From Micromonospora carbonacea (GTDB lineage Bacteria > Actinomycetota > Actinomycetes > Mycobacteriales > Micromonosporaceae), in assembly GCF_014205165.1 (NCBI RefSeq), contig NZ_JACHMZ010000001.1, positions 1,586,001 to 1,650,000 on the forward strand: a stretch of 64,000 nt of DNA, in the 5' to 3' direction. Below, in pieces: positions 57,689-64,000 of the stretch (positions are counted from its first letter, which is position 1; every line of letters begins with the position of its first letter). The position numbers and the translations under genes were made by a program. The notes beneath the pieces were generated by a model. The model saw only the letters and a program-made list of their open reading frames with translations, searched no databases and had not been told where the DNA came from.

Positions 57689-58540
57689 TCAGATGATCGC
57701 GGCGGGCTCGGCGATGCAGGCGGTGCCGATCCGGCGGAAGCCGACCCGGACGTAGACGCGGGCGATGTCCTCGCTGCCGGCGGAGAGGAAGACCAGGTCG
57801 GTGCCGGCGGCGCGCAGCGCGTGGGCGAGGGCGGCGGTGACCGCCGCGCCGAGCCCCCGGCGGCGGGCGGCCGGCAGGGTCGCCACCCCGGCGATCTCGG
57901 CGGTGTCGCCGACCCGCATCGCCATTCCGCTGGCCAGCGCCCCCTCGCCGGGGGCCTCGGCGAGCGCGGACAGCCGCCGGCCGTCGGCGATGCGCGCCCG
58001 CTCCTCCTCCAGCGCGGCCACGTCCAGCTCGGTGATCGCCGCGTCCCGCTGCGCCGGGCCGGCGTCGCCCCGGGCGGTGCCGGCGGCGGCGAAGCCCACG
58101 GCGGCGACCGCCCGGCGGGCGGCCACGTCGGCGGCGAGGCCGGGGGAGGCCGCGTCGAGCAGGCGCACCGGCACGTCGGCGAAGCCGCCCGGGTCGGCCA
58201 GGGCGGCCGGGTCGAGGACCATCAGCGGGGCCTCCAGGACGGTCAGCCCGGCCGCGCGGGCCACCGCGAGCAGGGCCGGGTTGCGCTCGTGCACCCACTC
58301 GAACGCCTCCGGCAGGCCGAGTTCCCGCTGCCGCTGGCGCACTGCGGTAATGTCGGCCACGGAGGGCGGCCCGGCGGCGTCGAGGCGGGGCCGCGCGTAG
58401 AACGGCCATCCCTCCCCTTCCCGGACGAACAGGACGAGGGGGCCGTGTTCCTCCGCGCGGGCCACGTCGCGGGGCACGGCGTCGTAGAACCGCTCCAGCC
58501 GGTCGAACGTCACGGTCGTCTCAGCGCGTACGTGATCCAC
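57689..58540 (-). CDS. GNAT family N-acetyltransferase
   Basis: 283 aa. The acetyl-CoA-binding motif is in the C-terminal half: GVATLPAARRRGLGAAVTAAL (about 213-233; core RRRGLGAAV), and RVYVRVGFRRIGTA at the end is the typical last strand. The N-terminal half (LERFYDAVPRDVARAEEHGP) is a degenerate second GNAT-like domain, giving a two-domain layout. The substrate is unknown. GTG 58540 has TAGTCT 6 nt upstream. Confidence 0.84.
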   Translation of the reverse strand: MDHVRAETTVTFDRLERFYDAVPRDVARAEEHGPLVLFVREGEGWPFYARPRLDAAGPPSVADITAVRQRQRELGLPEAFEWVHERNPALLAVARAAGLTVLEAPLMVLDPAALADPGGFADVPVRLLDAASPGLAADVAARRAVAAVGFAAAGTARGDAGPAQRDAAITELDVAALEEERARIADGRRLSALAEAPGEGALASGMAMRVGDTAEIAGVATLPAARRRGLGAAVTAALAHALRAAGTDLVFLSAGSEDIARVYVRVGFRRIGTACIAEPAAII

Positions 58541-58552
58541 CGCGCGAGACTA
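58540..58552 (-). promoter_or_regulatory. Leaderless-type promoter of the GNAT gene
   Basis: On the minus strand TAGTCT (58552-58547), 6 nt, GTG at 58540. The gap to gltB (58541-58685) also holds gltB signals: TAGACT at 58614-58619 and TAGACC at 58623-58628. Confidence 0.5.
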
Positions 58553-58685
58553 CCCTTCCCAGAATCTGGAAGTGTGATCAATCTGAACTGGCCTTGCGCG
58601 CCTACCCCTAACGTAGACTCAATAGACCCATAAGGGCCGACGTCGTCCCGACCATGATCCAACCTGAGTGACGACAGGAGGCCCG

Positions 58686-61600
58686 GTGGCCTTTCCGTAC
58701 CCTCTCAGCCAGCAGTCGGCCCCGCCCGCGGCCGGGCTGTACGACCCCGCGCACGAGCACGACGCGTGCGGGGTGGCGTTCGTGGCGGACCTGTACGGCC
58801 GGCGCTCCCACTCGGTCGTCGCCAACGGTCTCGGCGCGCTGCTCCGGCTGGACCACCGGGGCGCCCGGGGCGCGGAGCACAACACCGGCGACGGCGCGGG
58901 CATCATGATCCAGGTGCCGGACGCGTTCCTGCGCGAGGTCGTCGACTTCCCGCTGCCGCCCGCCGGCGAGTACGCCACCGGCCTGGTCTTCCTGCCGACC
59001 GACGACGACGCGGAGGCGCGCGCCCGCCGGGTGCTGGAGAAGTACGCCCTGGTCGAGGGCGCCGAGGTCCTCGGCTGGCGGGATGTGCCCACCGACCCGA
59101 GCGGCCTCGGCGAGACCGCCCTGGCGGCGATGCCCCGGGTGCGGCAGGTCTTCCTGGCCGCCAGCCGGCTCACCGACACCCCCGCCGGCCCGGCCGGCTC
59201 GCCGCTGTCCGGCCTCGACCTGGACCGGGTGGCGTTCTGCGTCCGCAAGCAGGCCGAGCGGGAGACCGCCGAGCGGGGCGTGCCGGCCTACTTCCCGTCG
59301 CTGTCCTGCCGGACGATGGTGTTCAAGGGGATGCTCACCCCCGACCAGCTCCCCGAGTTCTTCCCCGACCTGACCGACGGGCGGGTCGACAGCGCCATCG
59401 CGCTGGTGCACTCCCGGTTCTCCACCAACACGTTCCCGTCGTGGCCGCTGGCCCACCCGTACCGGATCATCGCCCACAACGGTGAGATCAACACGATCCG
59501 CGGCAACCGCAACTGGATGCAGGCCCGCGAGGCGCTGCTGCGCAGCCCGAACCTCCCCGGCAACATCCGCCGGGTCTTCCCGGTGTGCACCCCGGCGGCC
59601 TCCGACTCGGCGAACTTCGACGAGGTCCTGGAGCTGCTGCACCTGGCCGGGCGCAGCCTGCCGCACGCCGTGCTCATGATGATCCCCGAGGCGTGGGAGA
59701 ACGACCCCGACATGCGCGCCGACAAGCGCGCCTTCTACCGGTTCCACGCGAGCCTGATGGAGCCGTGGGACGGGCCGGCGTCGGTCGCGTTCACCGACGG
59801 CGAGGTCGTCGGCGCGGTGCTGGACCGCAACGGGCTGCGCCCGGGGCGCTGGTGGCGCACCGCCGACGGCCTGGTGGTGCTCGGCAGCGAGGCGGGCGTG
59901 CTCGACCTCGACCCGGCCACCGTGGTCGCCAAGGGCCGGCTCCAGCCGGGCCGGATGTTCCTGGTCGACACCGTCGCCGGCCGGATCGTCTCCGACGACG
60001 AGATCAAGACCGAGCTGGCCGCCGCCCAGCCGTACGCGGAGTGGCTGCACGCCGGGCTGATCGACCTGGGCGACCTGCCGCCGCGCGAGCACATCGTCTA
60101 CACCCACGACTCGGTGCGCCGCCGCCAGCAGACCTTCGGCTACACCGAGGAGGAGCTGAAGATCCTGCTCGCCCCGATGGCCCGCACCGGGGCCGAGCCG
60201 CTCGGCTCGATGGGCACCGACACCCCGATCGCCCCGCTGTCGACCCGGCCGCGGCTGCTCTACGACTACTTCCACCAGCTCTTCGCCCAGGTCACCAACC
60301 CGCCGCTGGACGCCATCCGCGAGGAGCTGGTGACCAGCCTCCAGCACACCATCGGCGCGGAGGGCAACCTGCTCGACCCGGGCCCGGCGAGCTGCCGGCA
60401 GATCGTGCTGCCCTATCCGGTGATCGACAACGACGAGCTGGCCAAGATCCTCTCCATCGACGAGGACGGCGACCTGCCCGGCTTCAAGGCCGTGCGGGTC
60501 TCCGGGCTCTACCGGGCCCGCGACGGCGGGGCCGGGATCAAGGCCCGGCTCACCGAGATCTGCCGGCACGTCTCCGAGGCGATCGAGGACGGCGTGCGCA
60601 TCCTGGTGCTGTCCGACCGTGACTCCAACGCCGACCTCGCCCCGATCCCGTCGCTGCTGCTCACCGCCGCCGTGCACCAGCACCTCGTCCGCGAGCAGAC
60701 CCGCACCCAGGTGGCGCTGATCGTCGAGTCCGGCGACTGCCGCGAGGTGCACCACGCGGCCGTGCTGATCGGCTACGGCGCGGCGGCCGTCAACCCCTAC
60801 CTGGCCTTCGAGTCGGTCGAGGACATGATCGCCACCGGCGCGCTGACCGGCGTCGAGCCGGCGAAGGCGGTGCGCAACTACGTCAAGGGGCTCGGCAAGG
60901 GCGTCCTGAAGATCATGTCCAAGATGGGCATCTCGACCGTGTCGTCGTACTGCGGGGCGCAGGTGTTCGAGGCCGTCGGCCTGGACGCCCGCCTCGTCGA
61001 GCGCTACTTCCGGGGCACCCCCAGCACGATCGGCGGGGTCGACCTGCACGGCGTCCACGCCGAGGTGGCCGCCCGGCACTCGCTGGCCTGGCCGGCGCCG
61101 GGCGCGGCGGCGACCGACCGGCTGGAGGTCGGCGGCGAATACCAGTGGCGGCGCGAGGGCGAGCTGCACCTGTTCAACCCGGAGACCGTCTTCCTGCTCC
61201 AGCACGCCACCCGCAGCCGCCAGTACGACGTCTTCCGGCAGTACACGGCCAAGGTCGACGAGCTGGCCGCGAAGGCCGGTTCACTGCGCGGGCTGTTCAC
61301 CCTGCGCACCGGCGTCCGCCCGCCCGTGCCGCTGGACGAGGTCGAGCCGGCCAGCGAGATCGTCAAGCGGTTCGCCACCGGCGCGATGTCGTACGGGTCG
61401 ATCTCCGCCGAGGCGCACGAGACCCTCGCCATCGCCATGAACCGCCTCGGCGGCAAGTCCAACACCGGCGAGGGCGGCGAGGACGTCGACCGGCTGCACG
61501 ACCCGGCCCGCCGCTCGTCGGTCAAGCAGATCGCCAGCGGCCGGTTCGGCGTCACCAGCGAATACCTGGTCAACGCCGACGACCTCCAGATCAAGATGGC

Positions 61601-63342
61601 GCAGGGCGCGAAGCCCGGCGAGGGCGGGCAGCTGCCCGGCAACAAGGTGTGGCCGTGGATCGCCCGCACCCGCCACGCCACCCCCGGCGTCGGCCTGATC
61701 TCCCCGCCGCCGCACCACGACATCTACTCGATCGAGGACCTGGCGCAGCTCGTCCACGACCTCAAGTGCGTCAACCCGGCCGCCCGGGTGCACGTCAAGC
61801 TGGTCAGCGAGACCGGCGTCGGCACCGTCGCGGCCGGCGTGGCCAAGCTCAAGGCCGACGTCATCCTCATCTCCGGCCACGACGGCGGCACCGGCGCGTC
61901 CCCGCTCAACTCGCTCAAGCACGCCGGCACCCCGTGGGAGCTGGGCCTGGCCGAGGCGCAGCAGACCCTGCTGCTCAACAAGCTGCGCGACCGGGTCACC
62001 GTGCAGGTCGACGGCCAGCTCAAGACGGGCCGGGACGTGCTGGTCGCGGCGCTGCTCGGCGCGGAGGAGTTCGGCTTCGCCACCGCCCCGCTCATCGTCG
62101 AGGGCTGCGTGATGATGCGCGTCTGCCACCTCGACACCTGCCCGGTCGGCATCGCCACCCAGAACCCGGTGCTGCGCGAGCGGTTCACCGGCCGGCCGGA
62201 GTTCGTGGAGAACTTCTTCCTCTTCCTCGCCGAGGAGGTCCGGGGCTACCTCGCCGAGCTGGGCCTGCGCTCGATCGAGGAGGCGATCGGGCAGACCGAG
62301 CTGCTCGACGTCGTGCCGGCCATCGACCACTGGAAGGCCCACGGCCTCGACCTCGGCCGGGTCCTGCACTCCCCGGAGCTGCCGGCCGGCGCCGCCCGGC
62401 GCGGCGTGCGGGCCCAGGAGCACGGCCTGGAGCTGGCGCTGGACAACGAGCTGATCGCCCTCGCCCAGCCGGCGCTGACCGACGGCACGCCCGTGCGGGT
62501 CGAGGTGGCGGTGCGCAACGAGCACCGCAGCGTCGGCGCGATGCTCGGCGGCGAGGTCACCCGCCGCCGCGGCGGGGCCGGCCTGCCCGCCGACACCATC
62601 GAGTTCCTGCTGCGCGGCACCGCCGGGCAGTCCTTCGGCGCGTTCCTGCCCAGCGGGGTCACCCTGCGGCTGCACGGCGACGCCAACGACTACGTCGGCA
62701 AGGGGCTCTCCGGCGGCCGGCTCGTCGTCCGCCCGGACGCCGCCGCGCCGTTCGTCGACGGCGAGGCCGCGCCGGGGGAGCGGGCCGAGGACCAGATCAT
62801 CGCCGGCAACACCATCCTGTACGGGGCCACGGCCGGCGAGGTCTTCCTGCGCGGCCGGGTCGGCGAGCGGTTCGCCGTGCGCAACTCGGGCGCGGTGGCG
62901 GTCGTCGAGGGCGTCGGCGACCACGGCTGCGAGTACATGACCGGCGGCACGGTGGTGGTGCTCGGCGAGACCGGGCGCAACTTCGCCGCCGGCATGTCCG
63001 GCGGCACCGCGTACGTGTGGCGGCTCGACGAGCAGCGGGTCAACACCGAGCTGGTCGACCTGTCCCCGCTCAGTGACGAGGAGTCCGACCGGCTGCACGA
63101 GCTGGTGCACCGGCACTTCGCCGAGACCGGCTCGGCGGTCGCCGAGGCGCTGCTGAAGCGCTGGCCGGAGGCGGTGGAGGAGTTCACCGCGGTGGTGCCC
63201 CGGGACTACCGCCGGGTGCTGGAGATCATGCGGGCCGCCGAAGCCGCCGGCCACGACGTCGACGACGCGGTGATGAGCGCGCTGAGCGCGCCGGCCGCGC
63301 CGGTGCCGCCCGCCACGCGGGTGGTCGCCCAGGAGGTGGCTC

Positions 63343-63350
<8 letters not shown>
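58686..63350 (+). CDS. gltB: Glutamate synthase (NADPH) large subunit GltB
   Basis: 1554 aa. With GltD makes glutamate from glutamine and 2-oxoglutarate. Class II glutaminase whose nucleophile C28 ([10 protein letters not shown]) becomes the N-terminus after cleavage, so the first 27 residues are a propeptide; then the central domain, the FMN-binding synthase domain ([19 protein letters not shown]), the [3Fe-4S] cysteines in [16 protein letters not shown], and the C-terminal beta-helix. GTG 58686 has AGGAGG 4 nt upstream; GTG 58668 is in frame. The stop overlaps gltD. Confidence 0.95.

Positions 63351-64000
<650 letters not shown>

Noticed and set aside
56447..58633. 728-codon plus-strand open frame across the FAD gene end and the GNAT gene
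   Set aside because: It covers parts of two recognised genes in other frames plus a low-complexity spacer, so it is a GC artefact.

Overview
This window is a GC-rich (roughly three quarters G+C) actinobacterial chromosome segment, most like Micromonosporaceae (Micromonospora or a close relative). The signs are the codon bias (nearly every third position G or C), frequent GTG starts, actinobacterial gene order (ftsZ to sepF to divIVA, then his, trp, lgt, gltBD), a meso-diaminopimelate-type MurE, a PriA-like HisA with no trpF nearby, and an OhrR/Ohr pair. No IS element, phage gene, tRNA, rRNA or CRISPR array was found. Family names rest on motif recognition, not on searches.

Layout. 1-10.2 kb: end of the dcw cluster (ftsI-type PBP 3' end, murE, murF, mraY, ftsW, murG, murC, ftsQ), tightly packed with stop/start overlaps; murD is absent from its usual place between mraY and ftsW. 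10.2-14.5 kb: ftsZ, a YggS-type PLP protein, sepF, yggT and divIVA (septum placement and polar growth). 14.5-19.3 kb: a Cys-containing membrane protein, DUF167 protein, K+/H+ antiporter, TraR/DksA zinc-finger protein, lspA and rluD. 19.3-23.6 kb: a secreted protein of unknown function, a ParA-like ATPase with an altered P-loop and a repeat-rich N-terminus, a DUF2567-like membrane protein and a LON-domain protein. 23.8-29.1 kb: hisD-C-B-(small membrane protein)-H-(small membrane protein)-A and a RidA-like gene. 29.2-31.2 kb: ohrR-ohr peroxide module and an NADPH oxidoreductase. 31.4 kb: hisF.

32.3-47.1 kb is accessory: a wHTH-like protein, a divergent MocR regulator (YczR-like)/YczE pair, an LtrA family protein, a long-chain acyl-CoA synthetase, an orphan class I terpene synthase, a TIGR03085 protein, a heterodimeric ABC exporter, a DUF2470 protein behind an iron box, and a TetR/ABC-2 export operon. 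47.4-54.9 kb returns to the backbone: a nucleotidyltransferase joined in frame to HisI, then trpE, a Trp-associated membrane protein, trpC, trpB and trpA. 55-64 kb: lgt, an FAD monooxygenase, a GNAT acetyltransferase and gltB/gltD (gltD runs off the end).

Regulation visible in the sequence: many transcription-unit starts show a TANNNT -10 hexamer 6-8 nt before an ATG or GTG, the pattern of leaderless actinobacterial mRNAs. A 52-bp two-hairpin repeat with compensatory changes recurs at four gene ends. Individual operator-like sites lie before ohrR, yczR/yczE, the terpene synthase, the acyl-CoA synthetase, the DUF2470 gene and the TetR/ABC operon. The most unusual points are the repeat family, the missing murD with one repeat copy at the gap, the NTase-HisI fusion, the His-substituted ParA P-loop and the orphan terpene synthase.
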